In this document: in pieces, positions 42,826 through 50,909 of the stretch
Position numbering within the stretch: the stretch's first letter is position 1
Layout of the letters: the number at the start of each line of letters is the position of its first letter
Assembly: GCA_943369665.1 (NCBI GenBank)
Contig: CALRNX020000001.1
Span: forward strand, 62,001-126,000
DNA length: 64,000 nt
Direction: 5' to 3'
Source: UKL13-3 sp943369665
GTDB taxonomy: Bacteria > Bacteroidota > Bacteroidia > UKL13-3
Notes under the pieces: model-generated
Databases searched by the model: none
Seen by the model: the letters and a program-made list of their open reading frames with translations, nothing else
Told to the model about the DNA's origin: nothing
Made by a program: the position numbers and the translations under genes

Positions 42826-44130
42826 ATGATTGAAACCGCTTCAGACTTTTTAGAACAATTTAAAAAATATGCCCTTTCAAGAATTGAGGAGGAAGACAAG
42901 GACATTAAACACTCTGTTGCGATTGGGGACAATTTTGAAGGACTAACTGCAGAGTTATTAAACAAAGCAATTTTTAAAGACCTTAATTTAAAAATGGTCG
43001 AGAGAAGTTTTATATATAACGATAGCGATGAAATCAGCAATGAACTGGATTGTCTTTTAGTAGTAGGAGATGGGCAAAAAATGTCTTTTGCAAACAGATA
43101 TAAATATCACATAAAAGATGTTATTGCTGTTTTTCAAGTAAAGAAAAATCTTTATGCGAATGACATTGACGACTCACTCCAAAATCTACGTTCTGTGATA
43201 GAGGTTTCTGAACCAAGAAGTCCAGAACCTTTTGTTGGTAGACTACAGAGAGACGCATATAAACTTCTTACCTCAAAAGAACTGCCAGACAAAGAAAGAA
43301 GAGAACGATTTACTGATAGAGAAAATATAATCTATCACTATTTAATGATGGAAGCATTTCATCCATTAAGAATTGTTATTGGTTACTACGGCTACACCTC
43401 TGAATATGGGCTTAGAGAAGGCTTTGTAAGAAAAATGGAGCAAATAATTAAAGACGGACCTGTTCGTGGCTATAGTCCAGGTAGTTTTCCAAGTCTTTTC
43501 ATTTGTGGCGATAATACTATTATCAAAAATAATGGAATGCCGATGGCAATTCCTCTTACAGACGATGAGTTCTATTTTCACATCCTTACATCGTCATCAG
43601 GTCGACCAATGTATCATTTATTGGAATTAATATGGACACGACTGTCTTATAAATTTGAAATTAGCTCAACAATCTTTGGTGATGACTTCGATAGAGAGGC
43701 GACACATCCTTTTTTATCTTGCAAGGAGAAGAAAATTGATGCAGAAAACTGGGGGTGGGAATTTATGTATCATCCATTCTCAAGAAAACAACTTTCAATG
43801 CCATTAGTTCCTATACCTTGGACGCCAACAGAAATAGACAGGGACAAATATTCTATTTTACATGTTCTAACCCAAGTTGGGACTGTGAACATTAAAACAG
43901 ACGAGCAATTTTTGAAATTTATTATCGAAAAAAAATTGGACGCAGACAAAATAATCAAAGAGTTAGTCGATGCAAGGCTTGTGTATATTGACGAAGGAAA
44001 AATGGGAATTTTAGTTGATGAACTTGTAACAGTTTTTTCTCCGGGAGGAAAAGTATTTGCAGGAGAAAATAAAAATGGAGAAATGTCAAATTATTTTGGA
44101 AAGAACTTTATCATTAAGCCAAGCGGTTAA
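42826..44130 (+). CDS. DUF6602-like protein with PD-(D/E)XK nuclease-type residues
   Basis: This 434-residue protein starts MIETASDFLEQFKKYALSRI. The first 120 residues look like a DUF6602 domain: GDNFEGLTAELLNKAIF (E38, E43), SNELDCLLVV (D75) and VIAVFQVKKNLY (Q104-x-K106). E...D...QxK is the order of the active site in restriction-type PD-(D/E)XK nucleases, so a DNA-cleaving role is suggested but not shown. The C-terminal two thirds have no domain I know and end with a winged-helix-like stretch (ILHVLTQVGTVNIKTDEQFL). It lies 110 bp upstream of the membrane protein/STAND pair. Confidence 0.65.
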   Translation: MIETASDFLEQFKKYALSRIEEEDKDIKHSVAIGDNFEGLTAELLNKAIFKDLNLKMVERSFIYNDSDEISNELDCLLVVGDGQKMSFANRYKYHIKDVIAVFQVKKNLYANDIDDSLQNLRSVIEVSEPRSPEPFVGRLQRDAYKLLTSKELPDKERRERFTDRENIIYHYLMMEAFHPLRIVIGYYGYTSEYGLREGFVRKMEQIIKDGPVRGYSPGSFPSLFICGDNTIIKNNGMPMAIPLTDDEFYFHILTSSSGRPMYHLLELIWTRLSYKFEISSTIFGDDFDREATHPFLSCKEKKIDAENWGWEFMYHPFSRKQLSMPLVPIPWTPTEIDRDKYSILHVLTQVGTVNIKTDEQFLKFIIEKKLDADKIIKELVDARLVYIDEGKMGILVDELVTVFSPGGKVFAGENKNGEMSNYFGKNFIIKPSG

Positions 44131-44152
44131 TAAGAAAAGTAGCATATAAAAG

Positions 44153-44200
44153 CCGACTCAAAGTATAATTGAAGCTATCAATACCAGTACTTCAATTATA
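44153..44200. repeat. CCGACT hairpin repeat, copy 2
   Basis: CCGACTCAAAG followed by the perfect 11-bp inverted repeat TATAATTGAAG/CTTCAATTATA around a loop containing TATCAATACC, just past the DUF6602-like gene. Confidence 0.6.
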
Positions 44201-44240
44201 ACTCCTTTGTCAAGAACCCAAACTTTAAAATGAAAGACTA

Positions 44241-44756
44241 ATGAACGAAGAAACCAAAACTAAAATTAAAGACCACAACCAAGTATTTTTGAGACAATTT
44301 GTAAAGCTATTTTTTATTGTACTCCTTTTGACATTTATTTTAGGGCAGATTGACCATTCTACAAACTGGTTCAACTTCAAATTTAATGACTATTATAAAG
44401 ATATTTTAATTGCTTTAATTGGTTTTTTAGGTGTACTTGTGGGTTTTATAATTGCAGGACTTAGCATTTTTGTATCAGGACTACAAAATAAATTTTTGTC
44501 TTCGACAAATAATTCAGAAAAGAATAGCTTAACTAGTTATTGGGAATATTTAATTGGCGTATCAAAATTGCCAATATTTACAATCATTTCAACCATTTTT
44601 TTCTTCATAATAATATTAACATTGAGACATAACATTGAGCAATCGTTCATACATATTTTTGTCTTACCTTTTAGTGTCTTACTCTCTTCAAAAATAAGTT
44701 ACATTATAATTGACAGGCTTTTTGACTACTTCTCTAATCCTTTTGAAGGGAAATAA
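44241..44756 (+). CDS. Small membrane protein upstream of the STAND ATPase
   Basis: This 171-residue protein begins MNEETKTKIKDHNQVFLRQF and has four likely membrane helices: about 21-40 (LFFIVLLLTFILG), 54-80 (ILIALIGFLGVLVGFIIAGL), 110-130 (IFTIISTIFFFIIILTL) and 138-158 (HIFVLPFSVLLSSKI). There is no signal peptide or known domain. The stop is 21 bp before the STAND gene, so the two are co-transcribed. In systems with a sensor ATPase, a small membrane protein is often the effector that disrupts the membrane; that role is inferred from position only. Confidence 0.65.
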   Translation: MNEETKTKIKDHNQVFLRQFVKLFFIVLLLTFILGQIDHSTNWFNFKFNDYYKDILIALIGFLGVLVGFIIAGLSIFVSGLQNKFLSSTNNSEKNSLTSYWEYLIGVSKLPIFTIISTIFFFIIILTLRHNIEQSFIHIFVLPFSVLLSSKISYIIIDRLFDYFSNPFEGK

Positions 44757-44777
44757 AAATTTAAACATAATTTTAAA

Positions 44778-47372
44778 ATGCTCGTTATAATAACTAAAAT
44801 AAAAGAGAGATTAGAATCTTCAAAAAACGATTCAGATACAGCATATTTTATGGATCTAATGTTGGCTGGAGAACAGTTAACAAAATTGATTTCGTTGGCT
44901 TTAGTCGCATGTATTACTGACGATAACAAAAGACATCGTTACAGCCAAGAACATAGACTTTTAAGGGCTGACGGTATTGGCGAATGGAGCTCTGTAATTG
45001 ACGAAGTGCTTGCGGGCCCTTCCGCACAATATTTCCACCCTGTTGCTAATAATCTTCAACAAGAGCTAAATGAAAGATTAGGCAATAGTAGTTGGCAATA
45101 TAAAAGCATTAAACTAATAATAGATTGTATAAAAGAAATAGATAGTTCCTTTGAAGATATCCCAGTTAAGGTTTCTGGGAAAACGTGGTTTTCACATTTC
45201 GCATATTTAAGAAACAAAACAAAAGGGCATGGAGCTTACAATTCAGATGTTTATTCAAGAATATGCCAAAACTTATTCAACTCTATTTCTCTAATCCAAG
45301 ATAACTATTCATTACTTACTTCTATTGATTGGGCATATTTACATCGGAATCTTTCTGGTAAGTATAGAGTCACAAATATTTCAAACAATGCAACTCGTTT
45401 TCATTATTTGAGAACAGATAGGAACCCTAATCATGACAATGGAGTTTACATATTTCTTAATAAGCCCATAAAAGTTGAATTGATTCAATCAAATTCTGAT
45501 TTAACAGATTTTTATTTCCCAAATGGAGGATTCAATAACAAACGGTTCGAACTGCTCTCATATATTACAGGAAATAAAGATTATCAAGATGCCTCTTCTC
45601 ACCTTATCCCACCAGGAGAATTACCATCAAGCGAAACAGAAGGTTTGGGGAAGCTAGACCTAATTGGCAAAGTTTTTACAAACCTTCCGAGTATCAATCA
45701 GATCTACATTCAACGTGAAGAGTTAGAAAAAGAACTGTATTCAAAACTATTAGATGAAAGGCACCCTATAATAACATTAACTGGAAGAGGAGGTATCGGT
45801 AAAACATCTTTAGCAATATCCGTACTAAAACAAATATGTCTAACGGAAAGATACTCATCAATTATTTGGTTTAGTGCCCGAGACATCGATTTACTTACTG
45901 AAGGAGCCAAGCCCGTAAAGCCTCATGTTTTATCAAACGATGATATTGCCAAAGAATATTGCAAACTAGTTGAGCCTAAAGAGTCTCTTGATAAAGGATT
46001 TAAACCTAAAACATTTTTTGAGAAGGAGTTGGAATCAAGTACAATTGGATCTATCCTTTTTATTTTTGACAACTTTGAAACTGTAAAAGACCCTATTGAC
46101 TTGTTTAATTGGTTGGATACATTTATAAGAAACCCGAACAAAATACTAATAACTTCTCGTTTTAGAGATTTTAAAGCGGATTACCCAATTGAAGTAAGCG
46201 GAATGAACGAAAGAGAGTTTAAACTACTCGTTGATGCAACATCAAAAAGTTTAGGAATAACAGAAATAATTGATGATAAAAAATACTTGGAAGAACTTTA
46301 TAATGAATCGGATGGTCATCCGTATGTAATTAAGGTTTTACTTGGGGAGATTGCGAAAGAAGGTAAAATAGGGAAGGTGAAAAGAATTGTCGCAAGCAAG
46401 GACGAAATCCTTACCGCATTATTTGAACGCACATACAACGGACTTTCTCCTGTTGCAAAAAGACTCTTCTTAACATTATCAAACTGGCGTTCTACAATAC
46501 CAGAAATTGCAATTGAAGCAGTTTTAATGCGAGAAGCTAATGAACATATGGACGTTGGAAAAGGTATTGAAGAGCTAAATCGTTCATCACTTGTTATAGT
46601 TGACACCTCTGAAAAAGATGGGATGCGATTTCTATCTGTTCCATACTCTGCTTCTGTATTTGGGAAAAAGAAATTATCTGTAAGCCCAATGAAAACGGCT
46701 ATTCAAGCAGACACTAAACTACTTCATACATTTGGAGTAGGGCTGCACACGGAGATTCGTCTTGGAATTGAACCTAGAATAATTAAGTTCTTCAGAGATA
46801 TTGCAAAAAGAGTAAGTTTAAAGGTTGACAAAATTGAAAACTACATTCCAGTTCTAGAATTTATTTGTAGAAAGTACCCATATGCTTGGCTAACATTAGC
46901 GTCTCTTTATGAAGAAGAAGGTAAAACAACAAAAGCCATTGAATCTCTTCAACGATATTTAGAATCTGCAACTGATGAAAATGAATTATATAGTTGTTGG
47001 GAAAAACTTGCGGACTTATATGCAAAAAATAATGATTGGGATGGAGAAACTCATGCTTTAATTGAACTAAGCGAATTGTCTATTACTTCAATTGATAAAT
47101 TACGTTTAATAGTTTATAGAATTAATACCTTATTCAGAAACAACAAATTCCAAACTGATACATCAGAGAAGCAAATTTTATCACAACGCCTCATTAATGC
47201 TTATAAAAGCAATTTAGATAAAGGATCATATGAAAGTGACGATTGTAGTCAACTTGCGTGGTTGTATTTAAATGCTGGTGATAGAAAAAATGCAAGAGTT
47301 GTTGTAAGAAAAGGACTGAATATAGAACCTAATCATATTCATTGTTTGAAATTAGAATCTACTCTATTCTAA
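44778..47372 (+). CDS. STAND ATPase with N-terminal HEPN-like domain and C-terminal helical repeats
   Basis: This 864-residue protein has three parts. Residues 1-180 are helical with YLRNKTKGHGAYNSD, where R145-x5-H151 fits the RX4-6H site of HEPN ribonucleases. A beta-rich spacer follows. Residues 310-600 are an NB-ARC-type ATPase: P-loop GRGGIGKTS (336-344), Walker B ILFIFDN (426-432), sensor ILITSR (456-461) and GHPYV as the GLPL-like motif (513-517). From about 680 to the end are TPR-like helices (LASLYEEEGKTTKAIESLQR, KLADLYAKNNDWDGE, LAWLYLNAGDRKNARVVVRK). The plan matches defence sensors that recognise phage proteins through the repeats and activate the N-terminal effector. Confidence 0.82.
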   Translation: MLVIITKIKERLESSKNDSDTAYFMDLMLAGEQLTKLISLALVACITDDNKRHRYSQEHRLLRADGIGEWSSVIDEVLAGPSAQYFHPVANNLQQELNERLGNSSWQYKSIKLIIDCIKEIDSSFEDIPVKVSGKTWFSHFAYLRNKTKGHGAYNSDVYSRICQNLFNSISLIQDNYSLLTSIDWAYLHRNLSGKYRVTNISNNATRFHYLRTDRNPNHDNGVYIFLNKPIKVELIQSNSDLTDFYFPNGGFNNKRFELLSYITGNKDYQDASSHLIPPGELPSSETEGLGKLDLIGKVFTNLPSINQIYIQREELEKELYSKLLDERHPIITLTGRGGIGKTSLAISVLKQICLTERYSSIIWFSARDIDLLTEGAKPVKPHVLSNDDIAKEYCKLVEPKESLDKGFKPKTFFEKELESSTIGSILFIFDNFETVKDPIDLFNWLDTFIRNPNKILITSRFRDFKADYPIEVSGMNEREFKLLVDATSKSLGITEIIDDKKYLEELYNESDGHPYVIKVLLGEIAKEGKIGKVKRIVASKDEILTALFERTYNGLSPVAKRLFLTLSNWRSTIPEIAIEAVLMREANEHMDVGKGIEELNRSSLVIVDTSEKDGMRFLSVPYSASVFGKKKLSVSPMKTAIQADTKLLHTFGVGLHTEIRLGIEPRIIKFFRDIAKRVSLKVDKIENYIPVLEFICRKYPYAWLTLASLYEEEGKTTKAIESLQRYLESATDENELYSCWEKLADLYAKNNDWDGETHALIELSELSITSIDKLRLIVYRINTLFRNNKFQTDTSEKQILSQRLINAYKSNLDKGSYESDDCSQLAWLYLNAGDRKNARVVVRKGLNIEPNHIHCLKLESTLF

Positions 47373-47390
47373 ATAAATTACTTGTATAAA

Positions 47391-47435
47391 CCCACTTAAA
47401 GTAGTTATTATTTCGTTTATTAATACCCACGAAAT
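47391..47435. repeat. CCGACT hairpin repeat, copy 3
   Basis: CCCACTTAAAGTAG followed by ATTTCGT/ACGAAAT (7 bp) around a loop with TATTAATACC, 18 bp past the STAND gene; the loop matches TATCAATACC of copy 2. Confidence 0.5.
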
Positions 47436-47560
47436 GAACCTTCACAAACTTCCATTTTCTTGATAAGTGCTGAAACCAAGTGAATTTTGACTTTTAGATT
47501 CATTGTAATTTTCCTTATCTTTTTTTTCTAAAAGAAAGATGTTCGTACTTGACTACTTAA

Positions 47561-47964
47561 AGCAAGATCAAAGAAACCTCCACTACTATAATAATAATCT
47601 ATTTCTTTACCACCATAACCATTTCCGCTTTTTCCCAAAACAGCAATGATCTATCATTTGCACCATTGCTTGCCATTATACCCTCTCAGGCAAAGTTGAA
47701 ATAGCCAAACACCAACTTGATAATGAACTGGAAGGTGATAGTTTTTTTATGAAGGAATGGGTAGATAGGGAAAGCACCTTACAAAAAGCATTGTTTTGTA
47801 AACAAGGAACGATTTGTATTGTGTATCAACTTCCCAACGATGGCAATTCCTTTAGTCCTTTTGATTTATCAGATAATAACATCACAAATGGAAACCCAAA
47901 AGGCTCGTATTCGAAAAGTAACCTGATAATACGAAACCACCCAAACTCCTCCTCTTCCTCATAA
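47561..47964 (+). pseudogene. Decayed exported-protein gene
   Basis: The gap 47373-48017 holds no intact gene. One frame reads ETSTTIIIIYFFTTITIS then AFSQNSNDLSFAPLLAIIP, which is a signal peptide and mature start, and stops at a TAG. A second frame picks up at LSGKVEIAKHQLDNELEGD, continues through FFMKEWVDRESTLQKALFC and ends in a serine run at 47964. No start codon remains. I read this as a secreted-protein gene killed by a frameshift at about 47690 and loss of its start. Family unknown. Confidence 0.45.
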
Positions 47965-48017
47965 GGAACTCTTGCTATTTTAAAATAAGGTCAAGTGTGT
48001 TATATTTATACACTGTT

Positions 48018-49028
48018 ATGAAAATGAAACTTAGCAAAAATAAATACACCGACTTACTCGACAATATTGGACAAACCATTGAAACAGCAAGGTTAAATGC
48101 TGTTAAAGCGGTGAATACAGAATTGGTAAAAGCTAATTGGGAAATCGGCAGACATATTGTTGAATTTGAGCAACACGGAAATGAGCGTGCGGAGTACGGA
48201 AGCGACTTGCTGGAAAGGCTTTCCAAAGATTTGAAGTTGCGTTATGGCAAAGGATTTGGCAGACGGAATGTATTGGACATGCGCAGGTTTTATTTAGCTT
48301 ATCCAAAATGGCAGACAGTGTCTGCCAAATTAAGCTGGAGTCATTTCATTGTATTATTGGGTGTTTCGGACGGCACCGCGAGAAAGTTTTATGAGAAACA
48401 ATCCATCAACGAAAACTGGTCGAAACGGGAACTTGAAAGACAAATTGATTCTTCCATGTTTGAAAGATTAGCGTTAAGCCGCGACAAAAAAGGTGTTTTA
48501 CAACTCTCTGCAAAAGGACATATCGCTTCTCATCCAACAGAGGTGATCAAAGATCCTTATGTATTGGACTTTTTAAAGATCCCACAAAGCAACAAAGTCA
48601 CTGAGAAACATCTTGAACAAAAGATTATTGACAACTTACAACTGTTCCTGTTGGAAATGGGTAAAGGTTTCACATTCGTTGGCAGACAGTATAAAATTTC
48701 ATTACGAACGAAACATTTCTATATTGACCTTGTGTTTTACCACCGTATCTTAAAGTGCTTTGTGCTTATCGACCTTAAAACAAAACCGGTAAAACACAAC
48801 GATATCGGGCAAATGAACCTTTACCTGAACTACTTTAAAACCGAAGAAAGCGTTAAGGGCGATAATGAACCCATTGGGATTATTCTTTCCACAGATAAAG
48901 ATGAAGTATTAGTGGAGTATGCAACAGGGGGGATTTCGAACAAAATATTCGTTTCAAAATACCAACTGTATTTACCAGACAAAAAATCATTACAGAAACA
49001 AGTCAAAGCAATTATGGGACGGAAATAA
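48018..49028 (+). CDS. DUF1016/YhcG-type PD-(D/E)XK nuclease domain protein
   Basis: This 336-residue protein starts MKMKLSKNKYTDLLDNIGQT. The N-terminal DUF1016 domain has the pattern VNTELVKANWEIGRHIVEFE, AEYGSDLLERLSKDLKLRYG and FGRRNVLDMRRFYLAYPKW, then LSWSHFIVLLGVSD. The C-terminal nuclease domain shows FTFVGRQYKISLRTKHFYID, LVFYHRILKCFVLIDLKTKP (D-x-K) and DIGQMNLYLNYF. Such proteins are often found beside restriction or defence genes, sometimes fused to methylase operons. No methylase is present here. The ATG at 48018 is the usual start; an upstream in-frame ATG at 47997 adds only seven residues. Confidence 0.88.
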   Translation: MKMKLSKNKYTDLLDNIGQTIETARLNAVKAVNTELVKANWEIGRHIVEFEQHGNERAEYGSDLLERLSKDLKLRYGKGFGRRNVLDMRRFYLAYPKWQTVSAKLSWSHFIVLLGVSDGTARKFYEKQSINENWSKRELERQIDSSMFERLALSRDKKGVLQLSAKGHIASHPTEVIKDPYVLDFLKIPQSNKVTEKHLEQKIIDNLQLFLLEMGKGFTFVGRQYKISLRTKHFYIDLVFYHRILKCFVLIDLKTKPVKHNDIGQMNLYLNYFKTEESVKGDNEPIGIILSTDKDEVLVEYATGGISNKIFVSKYQLYLPDKKSLQKQVKAIMGRK

Positions 49029-49056
49029 CCCCAAACATATTTGTAAGTAGATATCA

Positions 49057-50481
49057 ATGAAACCATCCAAACTCCTACTCCTCACCTGCCTGATCAGCGC
49101 AGCCATGCACTCAGCTTATTTTTCCCGCGAGCTAACGGGTTTTCATGTGTGGCGGCAAACCCAAACACAGTCCACCATTGTGAATTTTTACGAGGAGGAC
49201 ATGAATATCCTGAATCCCCGCAGGAACGACCGCGGGAACGGAGACGGGATTTTCCGGATGGAATTCCCGTTGATGCAGTGGCTGGTTGCTTGTTTGTATA
49301 CTCTATTCGGCAACCATTTGATCATCACACGTTTGTTTGTGTTTGTCGTTGGATTGTTTTCTACTTTGGGAATGTATCGGCTGGTTTTACATTTGTTTTC
49401 AAACACCAAAGCGGCAACCATCGCGGCCTGGACATTTACTTTTTCGCCCTGCTTTTTTTATTATACGGTGAACCCTCTCCCCGATCTGTTGGCGCTTTGT
49501 TTCGCCATTTGGGGAATCACTTTTTTCTTTGGTTGGATAACCAAACAACAACGGTTATACCTGGTTGGAAGCGGATTGTTACTGGCATTAGGTGCTTTGT
49601 GCAAATTGCCGTTCATCTTGTTTTACATGGTTCCGTTTGTGTACTTTTTATTGCATTTCAAATCAACAAACAAGACACAATGGTTCATCGATACCTTACT
49701 CTTATTTTCATGTATTGTTTTCCCGGCTGCCTGGTATGTTTGGGTGATCCCGGGCTGGCAACACACGGGCATTGACGATGGCATGCTGGACAATCAATCA
49801 TCATGGTGGCAGATCTTCGATTACCTGCAAGGAAACCTCATCTCTACCTTACCCGAATTGTTGTTGAACTATGGTTCGGTTCCGTTTTTTGTGGCTGGGT
49901 TTTATTTCCTTGTGCGCAACAAGGCATACCGACATCCTTATTTTAAGCTGTTGTTGGGGTTGAGTGCTGTGGTATTGGCGTATTTCCTGTTCGAGATCAA
50001 CATGATCGGGATTATGCACGATTATTATTTGTTCCCTTTTCTTCCGTTGTTGTTCATCCTTGTGGCTTATGGTGCGGTGCAATTGCTGAACAGCCAACAG
50101 AAAACATTGATGTACACGACTTATGCATTGCTGTTGCTGCTTCCGCTCACTGCTTACCTGCGTGGGTTGACACGATGGGACAAAGATTCGGTAGGGTTTA
50201 ACAAAGACCTGTTGACCTACAAAGAAGAGCTGCGCAAGGCGGTTCCAAAAGATGCGCTGTGCATTACCGGAAACGATGAATCACATTTTATCAATTTCTA
50301 TTTTATTGATCAAAAAGGATGGGCTTTTGAAAACGATAACCTCAGTAATGCATTGCTTGAACAATATGTGCGCAAGGGAGCGCAGTATTTGTATACCGAC
50401 AGTAAACAGGAAATGGCTGCCGAGCATTTGGATACACTCGTCTTAACCTGCGGAACAGTATCGGTTTACCGATTGAAGTAA
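49057..50481 (+). CDS. PMT-type glycosyltransferase (GT-C)
   Basis: This 474-residue polytopic protein resembles the ArnT/PMT_2 group: after the first helix, FSRELTGFHVWRQTQTQSTI and a cluster of D/E/R residues (NILNPRRNDRGNGDG) form the first periplasmic loop, then FRMEFPLMQWLVACLYTLF. About ten membrane helices follow, with a short soluble C-terminus (residues 380-474). It probably transfers a sugar from a polyprenyl-phosphate donor; acceptor unknown. It lies between the accessory region and tRNA-Leu, and the hairpin at 50490 follows its stop. Confidence 0.82.
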   Translation: MKPSKLLLLTCLISAAMHSAYFSRELTGFHVWRQTQTQSTIVNFYEEDMNILNPRRNDRGNGDGIFRMEFPLMQWLVACLYTLFGNHLIITRLFVFVVGLFSTLGMYRLVLHLFSNTKAATIAAWTFTFSPCFFYYTVNPLPDLLALCFAIWGITFFFGWITKQQRLYLVGSGLLLALGALCKLPFILFYMVPFVYFLLHFKSTNKTQWFIDTLLLFSCIVFPAAWYVWVIPGWQHTGIDDGMLDNQSSWWQIFDYLQGNLISTLPELLLNYGSVPFFVAGFYFLVRNKAYRHPYFKLLLGLSAVVLAYFLFEINMIGIMHDYYLFPFLPLLFILVAYGAVQLLNSQQKTLMYTTYALLLLLPLTAYLRGLTRWDKDSVGFNKDLLTYKEELRKAVPKDALCITGNDESHFINFYFIDQKGWAFENDNLSNALLEQYVRKGAQYLYTDSKQEMAAEHLDTLVLTCGTVSVYRLK

Positions 50482-50489
50482 ATAAAAAA

Positions 50490-50529
50490 GTCCCGTCCCG
50501 TCCCGCAGTATTGCGGGACGGGACAGGAC
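50490..50529 (-). terminator. Long GTCCC-repeat terminator of tRNA-Leu
   Basis: GTCCCGTCCCGTCCCGCA (50490-50507) and its mirror (50512-50529) form an 18-bp stem. On the tRNA strand the single mismatch is a G-U wobble, and the stem is followed by six Ts. It can also act for the glycosyltransferase gene on the plus strand. Confidence 0.85.
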
Positions 50530-50536
50530 TTTAACG

Positions 50537-50618
50537 TGCTGCGGATGAGACTCGAACTCATACACCTTGCGGCACCACCCCCTCAAGATGGCATGTCTAC
50601 CAATTTCACCACCGCAGC
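50537..50618 (-). tRNA. tRNA-Leu (anticodon GAG)
   Basis: The minus strand folds as a class II tRNA of 82 bases: acceptor GCTGCGG with CCGCAGC and discriminator A, D-arm with GGTAGACA, anticodon stem CCATC with GGTGG around TTGAGGG (anticodon GAG, reads CUC and CUU), a variable arm (TGCCGCAAGGTGT), and a T-arm ATGAG-TTCGAGT-CTCAT. CCA is not encoded. A long terminator follows at once. Confidence 0.95.
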
Positions 50619-50645
50619 GAGTTTTGTTGCTTTGGCATGTCTCCC

Positions 50646-50661
50646 TCCCGAAGTTTCGGGA
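50646..50661. repeat. Palindromic repeat TCCCGAAGTTTCGGGA
   Basis: A copy with centre GT, between the tRNA and the THX gene on the minus strand; flanked on the right by ATCGGGATTC, which extends the palindrome loosely. Confidence 0.7.
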
Positions 50662-50704
50662 TCGGGATTCACCATCACAACGAAGTATTTTAAGTTACTG
50701 CTAA

Positions 50705-50821
50705 CTATGCAGGTCTTTTGGTGTTGTTGTTTTTTGATTTCAACACACGTTTGTTGCGGGATCTGCCAAATGAACCATTTTTCATTTTACCCTTTTTAGA
50801 TCTTACGTCTCCTTTTCCCAT
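50705..50821 (-). CDS. 30S ribosomal protein THX-like
   Basis: A 38-residue basic protein reading MGKGDVRSKKGKMKNGSFGR then SRNKRVLKSKNNNTKRPA. The MGKGD...S/T-KKGK...G-S-x-G-x-x-R pattern is that of the short Thx/S31e-like small-subunit protein seen in Bacteroidota. It is followed by tRNA-Leu on the same strand, so one promoter may serve both. Upstream TATATCTTCG (about 50850) may include a -7 element. The gene is too short for usual length filters, and the N-rich tail is unusual. Confidence 0.8.
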   Translation of the reverse strand: MGKGDVRSKKGKMKNGSFGRSRNKRVLKSKNNNTKRPA

Positions 50822-50909
50822 GATGATTTACTGTTTTAGGGTGGCGAAGATATACTATTTATCAAAATGAAAAAATCAAATTCACGGGTTTTTTATTTTC
50901 TTTGGCACT

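Noticed and set aside
41388..47435. Integron-like cassette array with attC sites
   Set aside because: Repeats and hairpins between cargo genes suggested it, but I see no RYYYAAC/GTTRRRY core pairs, the gene spacing is irregular, and there is no integrase in the window.
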